NCBI RefSeq assembly: GCF_036017065.1
Contig: NZ_JAYXHR010000001.1
Coordinates: 682,001-746,000, forward strand
Length of the DNA stretch: 64,000 bases
Source: Uliginosibacterium sp036017065
GTDB lineage: Bacteria; Pseudomonadota; Gammaproteobacteria; Burkholderiales; Rhodocyclaceae
Direction of reading: 5' to 3'
Within the stretch, counting starts at the first letter, position 1. Each line of letters begins with the position of its first letter. Positions 51,327 to 59,705 of the stretch are shown piece by piece. The translations under genes were made by a program, and so were the position numbers. The notes below the pieces were generated by a model. It saw only the letters and a program-made list of their open reading frames with translations, did not search any database and was not told the origin of the DNA.

Positions 51327-52307
51327 ATGAAATACCTGCTCGTCGGCACCGGCAACATCAGCCGCACCTACATCGGCGCCATTGCGAAGATCCCCGGTAG
51401 CGAAGTCGTCGGATGCGTTTCACGCAGCGGCCGCCGCCCCGCCGTCGCGCCGGACATGCCGTGCTGGACCACGATCACGGCCGCCGCCGCGGCCACCGAT
51501 TTCGAAGCGGTCATCCTGACCACGCCCAACAGCCTGCATCACGAAGGCGCCATCGAGGCCGCCGGCCTCGGCAAGCACGTGCTGACCGAGAAGCCGCTGG
51601 ACATCACGCTGGCCAACATGGACCGCATGATTGCCGCGTGCGAGGCGGCCGGCGTCACGCTGGCCACCGCCTACCAGCGACGCACCAACCCCGACAATCT
51701 CGCCATCAAGCGCCTGATGGACGCCGGCGCCTTCGGCCGCGTCTTCGCCGCCGACCTCGCTGCCAAGTTCTGGCGCGAGAAGGCCTACTACGACACCAGC
51801 CCGTATCGCGGCGGCTGGGCGCTGGATGGCGGCGGCCCCTTCATCCAGCAGGCCTGCCACAACATCGACTACTACCTGTGGCTGTTCGGCATGCCGGACA
51901 AGGTGGTCAGCGAACTGGGCACCTTCGTCCACGACATCGAGACCGAGGACCACGGCGCGGCCCTGCTGCGCTACGCCAACGGCATGATCGGCACCATCAT
52001 CGGCTCCACCGCCGCCCGTCCCGGCTTCTCGGCGCGTCTGGAAGTGCACTGCGAGAAGGGGAGCTTCGTGACCCTGGACGATCGCATCGTCACATGGGAA
52101 ATCGACGGCATCCCCAACCCGGCCAACACCACCGACATCTACGACGACAAGGGCGCCAGCAGCGCAGCGGTGGCCGACACCTCGCGCCACGAGGCGGTCC
52201 TGCGCGACTTCGAGGAAGCGGTGCGCGACGGCCGCCCGCCGCTGGTCACGCCGCAGCAGGCACGACAGACCACCGCGTTCATCCTGCGCATCTACGGTCG
52301 CTGCTGA
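51327..52307 (+). CDS. Gfo/Idh/MocA family NAD(P)-dependent oxidoreductase
   Basis: 326 residues. The Rossmann motif is LLVGTGNISRTYIGAI at the N-terminus, the catalytic-site EKP is in VLTEKPLDITLANMDRMI (about residue 90), and GGWALDGGGPFIQQACHNID carries the conserved D and H of the sugar dehydrogenase site. Such enzymes oxidise sugars, inositols or uronates; proximity to the pectin island is suggestive but separated by an unrelated gene. The ATG at 51327 was chosen over earlier in-frame starts because it begins the Rossmann strand. Confidence 0.88.
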   Translation: MKYLLVGTGNISRTYIGAIAKIPGSEVVGCVSRSGRRPAVAPDMPCWTTITAAAAATDFEAVILTTPNSLHHEGAIEAAGLGKHVLTEKPLDITLANMDRMIAACEAAGVTLATAYQRRTNPDNLAIKRLMDAGAFGRVFAADLAAKFWREKAYYDTSPYRGGWALDGGGPFIQQACHNIDYYLWLFGMPDKVVSELGTFVHDIETEDHGAALLRYANGMIGTIIGSTAARPGFSARLEVHCEKGSFVTLDDRIVTWEIDGIPNPANTTDIYDDKGASSAAVADTSRHEAVLRDFEEAVRDGRPPLVTPQQARQTTAFILRIYGRC

Positions 52308-52412
52308 AGATACAGTCTGGACGCAGGCACCCGGTCCGGCAGCGGCAACGCCTCATCGCCTCCACCCGACCGCTCGCGCCTCCGCACGAGTCACGCTTGC
52401 CGGACTTCTGTG

Positions 52413-52447
52413 AAAGCCGGTACGGCGCAAACTGCACCGGCTTTTTC
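52413..52447 (+). terminator. Terminator after the Gfo/Idh gene
   Basis: AAAGCCGGT pairs with ACCGGCTTT around a 14-base loop; followed by TTC. It ends just before the next start codon. Confidence 0.75.
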
Positions 52448-52458
52448 ACGTTCGTGCC

Positions 52459-52899
52459 ATGAACACCGTCAACGCCCTTCTCACCCTCTTCCTCGCCGCC
52501 CTGATCGCCGCGACGCTGCTGCCCACCTCGTCAGAGGCAGTACTGGCGGCCTTGCTGGCACAGGGCGACATCACGCCTGCGCTCCTGATCGCCGTCGCAG
52601 CGCTTGGCAACACCCTGGGCTCAATCATCAACTGGGCGCTTGGCCGCTTCCTGCTGCACTACCGTGAGCGGCGCTGGTTTCCGGTCAGTGCCGCGCAACT
52701 GGACAAGGCCACACATCACTACCGGCGCTGGGGCGACTGGAGCCTGTTGTTCTCGTGGGTGCCGGTGGTGGGTGATCCGCTGACCTTCGTGGCCGGCGTG
52801 CTGCGCGTGCCGTTCTGGCGCTTCCTGCTATTGGTCGCCACCGGAAAGACCGCGCGCTATCTCGCCGTGTGGTGGGCGGTGAGCACCGCCACGGCATAA
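52459..52899 (+). CDS. YqaA-family (DedA/SNARE-associated-like) inner membrane protein
   Basis: 146 residues with three to four hydrophobic segments. The pattern PTSSEAVLAALLAQG, ALGNTLGSIINWALGRF and RWGDWSLLFSWVPVVGDPLTFVAGVLR matches the YqaA/VTT group, thought to act in lipid flipping or membrane homeostasis. Convergent with fdhD, 11 bases apart. Confidence 0.85.
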   Translation: MNTVNALLTLFLAALIAATLLPTSSEAVLAALLAQGDITPALLIAVAALGNTLGSIINWALGRFLLHYRERRWFPVSAAQLDKATHHYRRWGDWSLLFSWVPVVGDPLTFVAGVLRVPFWRFLLLVATGKTARYLAVWWAVSTATA

Positions 52900-52910
52900 G
52901 CAACAACCAT

Positions 52911-53924
52911 TCAGGCGTAACGCGTCGCGCGGCCCTCGCGCACGAAAGCCCACAACTGCATGCCGCAGGCACGCGCCAGATCCACCGCAGCGGCGGTCGG
53001 GGCCGACACGGTTGCCATCGCAGAAACGTTCGCCATCATGCACTTCTGCACTAACTCCACCGAGGCACGCGAACTGAGCAGCGCCAGGGCGGGCGCGCTG
53101 CCCGCACGCAGGCAGGCGCCAATGGCCTTGTCGAGTGCGTTGTGGCGGCCAACGTCCTCGCGTGCTGCCAGCAGGGTGCCGGCCCCGTCGAACAGCAGCG
53201 CCGCATGCGCCGCGCCGGTCTGCGCATTGAGGCCTTGTTGGGCTTCGAGCTGGGCCCGTGCGCGCTGGATCGCATCGACGCTCACGTCCAGCGCCGTCAC
53301 CCTGCGCGGCGGGCGCAAGGCGCTGCCGAGATTACGCGCGCCGCACAAGCCGCAACCGCTGGGTCCGGCCAGCGTGCGGCTGCGCTCGACAGCGCGTTGG
53401 CGACAGGCTTCATCGACGCTCAGGTAGAGATTGATTCCCGAGGGCTGGGCGTGAAGCTCGATGCCGTGGATCTCCGACACGGCGCCGACGAGGCCTTCGC
53501 TGAACAGCAGGCCCGCGGCGAAATCCTCCAGGTCGGTCGGCGTCGCCATCATCACGGCAAAGGACTCGCCAGCCAGCACGATGCCCACCGGCACCTCGGC
53601 CATCAGCATCTCGCGGGATTCATGCATGCCGATGTCGTACCGCAATGCATCCACCTGCCGCAATGCCTCGCCAGCGCGCGGCAGCAACATGCGTGCAGCC
53701 GCTTCGCCGGCGGCGGTCAACGACACCTTGCGTTGCAGGCTCAGCTCCGCGCCGTACGGCTCCAGCGCGATCCAGCCCAGGCCCCCATCCCTGTGATCAC
53801 CCAGTGCATCCAGCTCGCGCAGCAGCACGCTCATCGACAGGTCCAGCTGCTTCGTCAGCGCCGCCAGCGGACGCCCGCCCTGTTCGGCCAGCACCTGCAG
53901 CACTGCGCATTGGAGTTCGGTCAT
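52911..53924 (-). CDS. fdhD: FdhD sulfurtransferase with N-terminal winged-helix extension
   Basis: 337 residues. From about residue 100 onward it is FdhD, which passes sulfur from IscS to the molybdenum cofactor of formate dehydrogenases: the persulfide cysteines are C191 and C194 in SGCGLCGARN, with DVGRHNALDKAIG further on and SSRASVELVQKC. Residues 1-90 are not part of the usual FdhD: QCAVLQVLAEQGGRPLAALT and LDLSMSVLLRELDALG look like a winged helix-turn-helix. The ATG overlaps the stop of the upstream molybdoenzyme gene by 4 bases (ATGA), so the extension is part of the coupled reading frame. Confidence 0.88.
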   Translation of the reverse strand: MTELQCAVLQVLAEQGGRPLAALTKQLDLSMSVLLRELDALGDHRDGGLGWIALEPYGAELSLQRKVSLTAAGEAAARMLLPRAGEALRQVDALRYDIGMHESREMLMAEVPVGIVLAGESFAVMMATPTDLEDFAAGLLFSEGLVGAVSEIHGIELHAQPSGINLYLSVDEACRQRAVERSRTLAGPSGCGLCGARNLGSALRPPRRVTALDVSVDAIQRARAQLEAQQGLNAQTGAAHAALLFDGAGTLLAAREDVGRHNALDKAIGACLRAGSAPALALLSSRASVELVQKCMMANVSAMATVSAPTAAAVDLARACGMQLWAFVREGRATRYA

Positions 53925-56269
53925 GGACGCGCCACCGGCACCAGCCGCACCGGGATCGACTTGGACGCGGGCGTGCCGGCGCCGACCGCCACGTTGTCCA
54001 GCGCGACCAGCGCATTGGTCTCGGGGAAGTAGGCGGCCAGGCAGCCGCGCGGGATGTCGTGCGCCTGCAGGCGGAAGCCCGGCGCACGACGCACCGGCCC
54101 GTCCGTGTAGGCACTTTCGATATCGACACGGTCATCGGGTCGCAGGCCCAGGGCAGCGATGTCGTCTGCGTGGATGAAGAGCACGCGACGCTCGCCGCGG
54201 ACGTCGCGGTAGCGGTCGTCCAGGCCGTAGATCGTGGTGTTGTACTGGTCGTGGCTGCGCACCGTCATCAGGTGGAAGACCTGCGCGTCCTCGCTCACCG
54301 CGCGGCGATAGGCCGTGTCGGCAGTCAGCGGCGCGACACGGAATTCCGCGAGCCCGCTGGCGGTTAGCCATTCGCGCTCGCGCGCCGCGTTGCGCAGGTG
54401 GAAGCCCAGGGGTTTCTCCACCCGTGCGTTGAAGTCGGTGAAGCCATCAATGGCCTGTTCGATCAGCGCACGGATGCTGCGGTAGTCACGCGCCAGCGCC
54501 AGCCAGTCCACCGGCCCGGGCGGCAAGGTGGCGGCCGCGAGTCGCGCGACGATCACCGGCTCGGACAACAGGTGCGGCGAAGCCGGCCGGTTGATGCCGG
54601 CGGACAGGTGCACCATGCTCATGGAATCCTCGACGGACACGCTCTGCGGCACGCCGTCCACCTCATCGCGTTCGGTGCGGCCCAGTGTCGGCAGGATCCA
54701 CGCCTTGCGGCCTGTGACGAAATGGCTGCGGTTCGGCTTGGTGGACACATGCACCGTCATCTCGCAGCGCGACAGTGCCGCCCAGGTGCGCTCCGTGTCG
54801 GGCGTGGCAGCGGCGAAGTTGCCCCCGAGCGCGAAGAAGAACTTCGCACTGCCCTCTTCCATCGCGCGGATCGCGTCCACCGTATCGTGGCCATGCTTGC
54901 GCGGCATGCGGATGCCGGTGGCGGCCTCCATGCGGTCCAGGAAAGCCGGCGCAGGTTTCTCGTAGATGCCCATCGTGCGATCGCCCTGCACGTTGGAATG
55001 CCCACGTACCGGACACAGCCCGGCCCCCTGGCGGCCGATGTTGCCGCGCAGGCACATAAGCGCGGCGAACTGCTGGATGGTCTCCACCGCGCGCGGATGC
55101 TGGGTGATCCCCATGCCCCAGGTGAGGATGGTGGCGCGGCTCTTCAGGTACAGCTCGGCCGCTGCCTCGATGCTTTCCCACGTCAGCCCGGCCTCTTCCG
55201 CGAGTTGCGCCGGCTGCAGCGACTCGACGTGCGCGCGCCAGGCGTCGAAGCCGGTCGTGTGCGTGCGGATGAAGTCCTCGTCGATCAGGCCCGGCTCGCT
55301 GCGCGCACGCTTCAGCACGCAATGCGCGATGCCGAGCACGACGGCGATGTCGCCACCGATCTTCGGCTGAAAGTAGTGCGAGGCAATCCGCGTGCTGCTG
55401 CCGGACAGCATCTCGCCGGCCTGCTTCGGGTCGGTGAAGCGTTCCAGCCCGCGCTCGCGCAGCGGGTTGAAGACGACGATCTCCGCGCCGCGCTTGCTCG
55501 CTTCGCGCAGGGTGCCGAGCATGCGCGGATGGTTGGTGCCGGGGTTCTGACCGAAGATGAAGATGGCATCGGCATGATCGAAATCCGCCAGCGTCACCGT
55601 GCCCTTGCCGACCCCGATGGTGGCCTTGAGGCCGACGCCGGAAGGCTCGTGGCACATGTTCGAGCAGTCCGGCAGGTTGTTGGTGCCGAAGGCGCGCACG
55701 AACAACTGGTACAGGAAGGCCGCCTCGTTGGAGGTGCGACCCGACGTGTAGAAAAGCGCCTCGTCCGGCGACGCCAGGCCCTTCAACGTCGTGGCGATGT
55801 CGGCAAAAGCCTCGTCCCAGCCCGCGGCGACGTAACGGTCGGTGGCCGCGTCGTAGCGCATCGGCTCGGTGAGGCGCCCCAGGGCTTCCAGCTCGATGTC
55901 GTCGCGCTGTCGCCATTCGCTGACGGTACGCGCGGCCAGCACCTCCGGTGTCGCGCGGTGGCTGGTGGCCTCGTTCATCACCGCCTTCACGCCGTTCTCG
56001 CAGAACTCGAAGCTCGACGCGTGCTCCGGGTCCGGCCAGGCGCAGCCAGGGCAGTCGAAACCGGTGGGCTGGTTGACGTTGCGCAGGGTCAGCACGCCGC
56101 GGGCGGCCCCATGCTCGGCCAGCGTGTGGCCGACGGCGCGCAGGGCACCCCAGCCACCCGCAACCGGCCCCGTGGCGTCGGGGGCACTGCCTTGCTCGTG
56201 GGACGCGCTTGCCTTCTGGCTTTCTTTTTTCATGGCGGCGAGGGTGCCACGGCTGGCGCGCTCACTCAA
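53921..56269 (-). CDS. ydeP: FdhF/YdeP-family molybdopterin oxidoreductase
   Basis: 782 residues. An N-terminal cluster site CPGCAWPDP...FEFCENG (C73, C76, C90) is of the YdeP type; CSNMCHEPSGVGLK (C206) aligns with the position of the formate dehydrogenase Sec/Cys molybdenum ligand. FGQNPGTNHPRMLGTLREA, RGNIGRQGAGLCPVRGHSNV and the C-terminal FPETNALVALDNVAVGAGTP fit the cofactor-binding domains. YdeP in E. coli is linked to acid resistance; the substrate is unknown. A second ATG at 56233 (MKKESQK) is an equally good start. Coupled to fdhD, which would sulfurate its cofactor. Confidence 0.9.
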   Translation of the reverse strand: MSERASRGTLAAMKKESQKASASHEQGSAPDATGPVAGGWGALRAVGHTLAEHGAARGVLTLRNVNQPTGFDCPGCAWPDPEHASSFEFCENGVKAVMNEATSHRATPEVLAARTVSEWRQRDDIELEALGRLTEPMRYDAATDRYVAAGWDEAFADIATTLKGLASPDEALFYTSGRTSNEAAFLYQLFVRAFGTNNLPDCSNMCHEPSGVGLKATIGVGKGTVTLADFDHADAIFIFGQNPGTNHPRMLGTLREASKRGAEIVVFNPLRERGLERFTDPKQAGEMLSGSSTRIASHYFQPKIGGDIAVVLGIAHCVLKRARSEPGLIDEDFIRTHTTGFDAWRAHVESLQPAQLAEEAGLTWESIEAAAELYLKSRATILTWGMGITQHPRAVETIQQFAALMCLRGNIGRQGAGLCPVRGHSNVQGDRTMGIYEKPAPAFLDRMEAATGIRMPRKHGHDTVDAIRAMEEGSAKFFFALGGNFAAATPDTERTWAALSRCEMTVHVSTKPNRSHFVTGRKAWILPTLGRTERDEVDGVPQSVSVEDSMSMVHLSAGINRPASPHLLSEPVIVARLAAATLPPGPVDWLALARDYRSIRALIEQAIDGFTDFNARVEKPLGFHLRNAAREREWLTASGLAEFRVAPLTADTAYRRAVSEDAQVFHLMTVRSHDQYNTTIYGLDDRYRDVRGERRVLFIHADDIAALGLRPDDRVDIESAYTDGPVRRAPGFRLQAHDIPRGCLAAYFPETNALVALDNVAVGAGTPASKSIPVRLVPVARP

Positions 56270-56346
56270 TGGAGGTTGCCGCCACCGCCTCTACGTCGAT
56301 CGCCGTATTGCCGCGCGTATCAATACCGATTGAACCTTTCGCAGCG

Positions 56347-57324
56347 ATGCGGCTCAATCGGCCCATGCCACGCAATGCCCTCTTCCGTTCCCTCCGCCCG
56401 CGCGCCGCCCTGGGCGCGCTGTGTGCGGCCGTTTTCATTCTGCTGGGCGCTACGGCTTGCCAGAGCGTCGACGGCTGGCAGCGCGGCCTGATCTATCGCC
56501 CCAGCGCCCAGCTGGAGCGCACACCTGACAACGCTGGCCTGGGTTACCAGGACGTGTGGATCGACGCGCCCGCCGCCGGCAGCTTCAACGACGGCAAGGT
56601 GCATGGCTGGTGGTTGCCGGCACGGGAGGCGGATGCGCCGGCCCTGCTGTTCCTGCACGGCAACGCCGGCAATCTCGGCTACAACCTGGGCATCGTGGAG
56701 CGGCTGGCGACGCTGGGCTACTCGGTGCTGGCCATCGACTACCGCGGCTTCGGCCGCAGCAGCCCGGGCGTGCCGGACGAGCCCGCCCTGTACGCCGACG
56801 CGCAGGCCGCCTGGAAGGAACTCGCGAAGCTGGCGCCGCGGGCCTCGCGCCGCGTCATCTACGGCCATTCGCTGGGTGGCGCGGTAGCGATCGACCTCGC
56901 CAGCCGCGTGCCGGATGCCGGCGCGCTGATCGTCGAGAGCAGCTTCACCTCGATGGCCGACATGGCGGAGGTGCGCGGCTACGGCTGGCTGCCGGTGTCC
57001 TTCATCCTGACCCAGCACTTCGCCTCCCGCGACAAGATCGCCAGGGTGAGCGTGCCCACGCTGTTCATCCACGGCGAGCGTGACGGCATGGTGCCGGCGA
57101 CGATGAGCCGGCAGCTCTTCGAACTCGCCAAGGGACCGAAGGAGCTGTTGATCGTGCCCGGCGCGCGCCACGCCAACGCCGGCATGGTCGCGGGCGAGCA
57201 GTGGCGGCAGGCGATCCAGCAGGTGAGCACCCCCAGCACGCTGTCGGCCGCCGTGCCGGCGCTGCCGCTGGGCACCGTGCAGACGACGACCCTGCCCACC
57301 TCCGCCAGCGCAGCTGGCAACTGA
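56347..57324 (+). CDS. Lipoprotein alpha/beta hydrolase
   Basis: 325 residues. The N-terminus (ALCAAVFILLGATACQS) is a lipoprotein signal with Cys at about residue 38. Alpha/beta-hydrolase features: oxyanion loop LLFLHGNAGNLGYN, the nucleophile elbow YGHSLGGA, and late Asp/His residues in LFIHGERDGMVPA and VPGARHANA. It resembles the BEM46/ABHD13-like group. A 40-residue C-terminal tail is Pro/Thr-rich. Substrate unknown. A second start at 56365 is possible. Confidence 0.86.
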   Translation: MRLNRPMPRNALFRSLRPRAALGALCAAVFILLGATACQSVDGWQRGLIYRPSAQLERTPDNAGLGYQDVWIDAPAAGSFNDGKVHGWWLPAREADAPALLFLHGNAGNLGYNLGIVERLATLGYSVLAIDYRGFGRSSPGVPDEPALYADAQAAWKELAKLAPRASRRVIYGHSLGGAVAIDLASRVPDAGALIVESSFTSMADMAEVRGYGWLPVSFILTQHFASRDKIARVSVPTLFIHGERDGMVPATMSRQLFELAKGPKELLIVPGARHANAGMVAGEQWRQAIQQVSTPSTLSAAVPALPLGTVQTTTLPTSASAAGN

Positions 57325-57488
57325 TCGACACTTCATCGACACCTGACTCCATCCGGCTTCGGCAAGCGGCATGGCAGCCGGAGCAGCCATACGCAGGTCG
57401 GTACAGATCCCGCCATCCTCCTGACAGAATGCTGTCAGCAGCAGGCGCGCAGCATGGCGACTCCTTCACCCCCCCAGAGGAGTCGATC

Positions 57489-57869
57489 ATGTCCAGCACC
57501 CCGCAACTGAACGCCGTCAACTGGTTCGAAATCCCCGTCAGCGACCTGGGTCGCGCGCAGCAGTTCTACCAGACCCTGCTCGCCCGGCCGCTGGAGCGCA
57601 TGAATTTCGCCGGCACGGACATGGTGTACATCAGCTTCTCGCAGGAAGGCATCGGTGGCGCGCTGGTCACCGACCAGAACCGCCCTTCGCTGGACGGCAC
57701 CACCGTGTATCTCAACGCCAATCCGGAGCTCGACCCGGTGCTCGCCCGCGTGGCAGCGGCCGGCGGCAAGCTGCTGACGCCGCGCACCGAGCTGCCCGAG
57801 AACATGGGCGTCTTTGCAGTCATCCAGGACAGCGAGGGCAACCGTGTCGGTCTGCATGCTGATCGCTGA
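57489..57869 (+). CDS. VOC-family (glyoxalase/bleomycin-resistance fold) protein
   Basis: 126 residues. Begins NWFEIPVSDLGRAQQFYQTL and ends FAVIQDSEGNRVGLHADR, the two typical halves of the VOC fold. The ribosome site AGAGGAG precedes the ATG at 57489. Similar proteins are usually called VOC family protein without a known substrate. First of a co-directional run of small enzyme genes. Confidence 0.9.
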   Translation: MSSTPQLNAVNWFEIPVSDLGRAQQFYQTLLARPLERMNFAGTDMVYISFSQEGIGGALVTDQNRPSLDGTTVYLNANPELDPVLARVAAAGGKLLTPRTELPENMGVFAVIQDSEGNRVGLHADR

Positions 57870-58458
57870 CCGACCGGTACCGCCCGCAGCAACCGCAACG
57901 GCCGCCGTGACCAGCGTTTGCTACTACGTCGCCTGCAGCCTCGACGGCTTCATCGCCGCCGAGGACGGCGGCACCGACTGGCTGCCGCCCATCGACCCGG
58001 ACGGCGAGGACTTCGGCTTCGGCGAATTCTTCGCCGGCATGGATGCGCTGGTGATGGGCCGCCACACCTGGGAGCAGTCGCTGACACTGGTCGGCCCGGA
58101 TGCGCCGTGGCCGTACGGCGACAAGCCCTGCTGGGTGATGAGCCGCCGGCCGCTGAACCCGCCGCACGCCAGCGTGCGCGTCAGTGCGGCCACGCCGCGC
58201 AGCGTGCTGGCCGCCGCCCACGCGGCCGGCCAGCAGCGCGTATGGCTGATGGGCGGCGCGGCGCTGGCGCGCAGCTTCCGCGCGGAAGGGCTGATCACCG
58301 ACTACATCCTCAGCATCGTGCCGGTGATCCTCGGCAAGGGCATTCCCCTGCTGCAGGCCGACGAGACGATGACCCACCTGGAATTGCTATCCTCCCGGCA
58401 GCTTGGCGGCGGGCTGGTCCAGTTGCACTACCGGCGCAAACTGCCTTCGGCACACTGA
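57856..58458 (+). CDS. Dihydrofolate reductase-like (RibD C-terminal fold) protein
   Basis: 200 residues from the ATG at 57856, which overlaps the previous gene by 14 bases; a GTG at 57907 would start nearer the conserved core (CYYVACSLDGFIAAEDGG). Further motifs are DALVMGRHTWEQ, VWLMGGAALARSF and YILSIVPVILGKGIPLL. Proteins of this type reduce flavin or pterin precursors or unrelated compounds; the true DHFR activity is doubtful. Start uncertain. Confidence 0.85.
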   Translation: MLIADRPVPPAATATAAVTSVCYYVACSLDGFIAAEDGGTDWLPPIDPDGEDFGFGEFFAGMDALVMGRHTWEQSLTLVGPDAPWPYGDKPCWVMSRRPLNPPHASVRVSAATPRSVLAAAHAAGQQRVWLMGGAALARSFRAEGLITDYILSIVPVILGKGIPLLQADETMTHLELLSSRQLGGGLVQLHYRRKLPSAH

Positions 58459-58482
58459 CGAGAGAGTGAAGGAAAGACAGCC

Positions 58483-58779
58483 ATGCCCATCCACCGCATC
58501 GGCGAATTCACCGCCCGCGAAGGCCAGGAGAGCGCCCTGCGCGGCTTCTTCATCGCCACGGTCCTGCCCTTCATCCGCGCCTCCGCCGGCAATCTGGGCT
58601 GCGAGCTGCTGCAGGACTGCGAGCAGGCGCGCCGCTTCGTCGTCATCGAGCAATGGGAAAGCGCAGCGGCACACGCCGCGTCGCTGGCCAGCGCGCCCCC
58701 GGAAGCCTTCGCCGCCGTCCTGCCGATGCTGGATGGCATGCCGGCGGGCGCCTGGTACCTGAAGCAGGAGAGCCGATGA
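58483..58779 (+). CDS. ABM-domain (antibiotic biosynthesis monooxygenase-like) protein
   Basis: 98 residues, a single dimeric ferredoxin-like ABM domain: MPIHRIGEFTAREGQESALR, GCELLQDCEQARRFVVIEQW. YgiN-type quinol monooxygenases look like this. Third small gene of the run, 24 bases after the DHFR-like gene. Confidence 0.85.
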   Translation: MPIHRIGEFTAREGQESALRGFFIATVLPFIRASAGNLGCELLQDCEQARRFVVIEQWESAAAHAASLASAPPEAFAAVLPMLDGMPAGAWYLKQESR

Positions 58780-58795
58780 ACGACGGGGCACCGCG

Positions 58796-59698
58796 ATGAG
58801 ACGCGCCGACCGGCTGTTCCGCATCGTCGAACTGGTGCGTGGGCGACGCCTGTCTACCGCCGCCTGGCTGGCGGAACGCCTGGAGGTCAGCGAGCGGACC
58901 ATCTATCGCGACGTGGCGGACCTGATCGCACAAGGCGTGCCCATCGAAGGCGAGGCCGGTGTCGGCTACCGCATGGGCGCCGGCTACGAACTGCCGCCAC
59001 TGATGTTCAGCCGCGCCGAAGCGCAGGCGCTGGTGGCGGTGGTGCGCATGGCGCGTGACCGCATCGGCAGCATCCAGGCCCAGGCGGCGGAAAACGCACT
59101 GGGCAAGATCATGAGCGTGCTGCCGCCGGCGGAACGCGCGGCGGCCGAGCGCCTGCAACTCTACGCGCCGACCTACGGCTTCGACGACATGACGCGGCAC
59201 ATGCTGGACAGCGTGATGGCCGCCACCGAGATGCGCCGCAAGCTGCGCCTGCAGTACGAGACGGAAGGCGGCGATGGCAGCGAACGCATCGTGCGGCCGC
59301 TGGGCACGCTGTACTGGGGCCGCGCGTGGACGCTGGTGGCATGGTGCGAGTTGCGCAACGACTTCCGCAGCTTCCGCATCGACCGCATCCAGGCGCTCGA
59401 CACCCTGGGCGAAACCTGGCGCGACGAGCCGGAGCAGACGCTGCAGGCCTACTTCCGCCGCGAGCGGGCACGCATGGAAGCCTGCGGCGAGTACGAGCCG
59501 GCGCTCGATCCGTCCAGTGTCCCCCGTGCCCCCAGGCCTGCCCCGGCTGGCGGCATGGCACGTGACATCGCACGCGACATCGCACGTGATACATCCAGCC
59601 ACACATCGACCGGCCACGCTTCGAGCGAAGACGGCGGGCCGCAACACCGCCCGCAAGACTCTCGCCCTCCGGACGAGGACGATCCTTTCGGGCGATAA
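58796..59698 (+). CDS. WYL-domain transcriptional regulator (YafY type)
   Basis: 300 residues. An N-terminal HTH (FRIVELVRGRRLSTAAWLAE, RLEVSERTIYRDVADLIAQG) and a WYL domain whose core includes RPLGTLYWGRAWTLVAWCEL, FRIDRIQALDTLG. The last 60 residues are low-complexity (repeats of ARDI and HTS). It ends 7 bases before the MFS gene, so it likely regulates this run. Confidence 0.9.
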   Translation: MRRADRLFRIVELVRGRRLSTAAWLAERLEVSERTIYRDVADLIAQGVPIEGEAGVGYRMGAGYELPPLMFSRAEAQALVAVVRMARDRIGSIQAQAAENALGKIMSVLPPAERAAAERLQLYAPTYGFDDMTRHMLDSVMAATEMRRKLRLQYETEGGDGSERIVRPLGTLYWGRAWTLVAWCELRNDFRSFRIDRIQALDTLGETWRDEPEQTLQAYFRRERARMEACGEYEPALDPSSVPRAPRPAPAGGMARDIARDIARDTSSHTSTGHASSEDGGPQHRPQDSRPPDEDDPFGR

Positions 59699-59705
59699 TT
59701 ACGGG

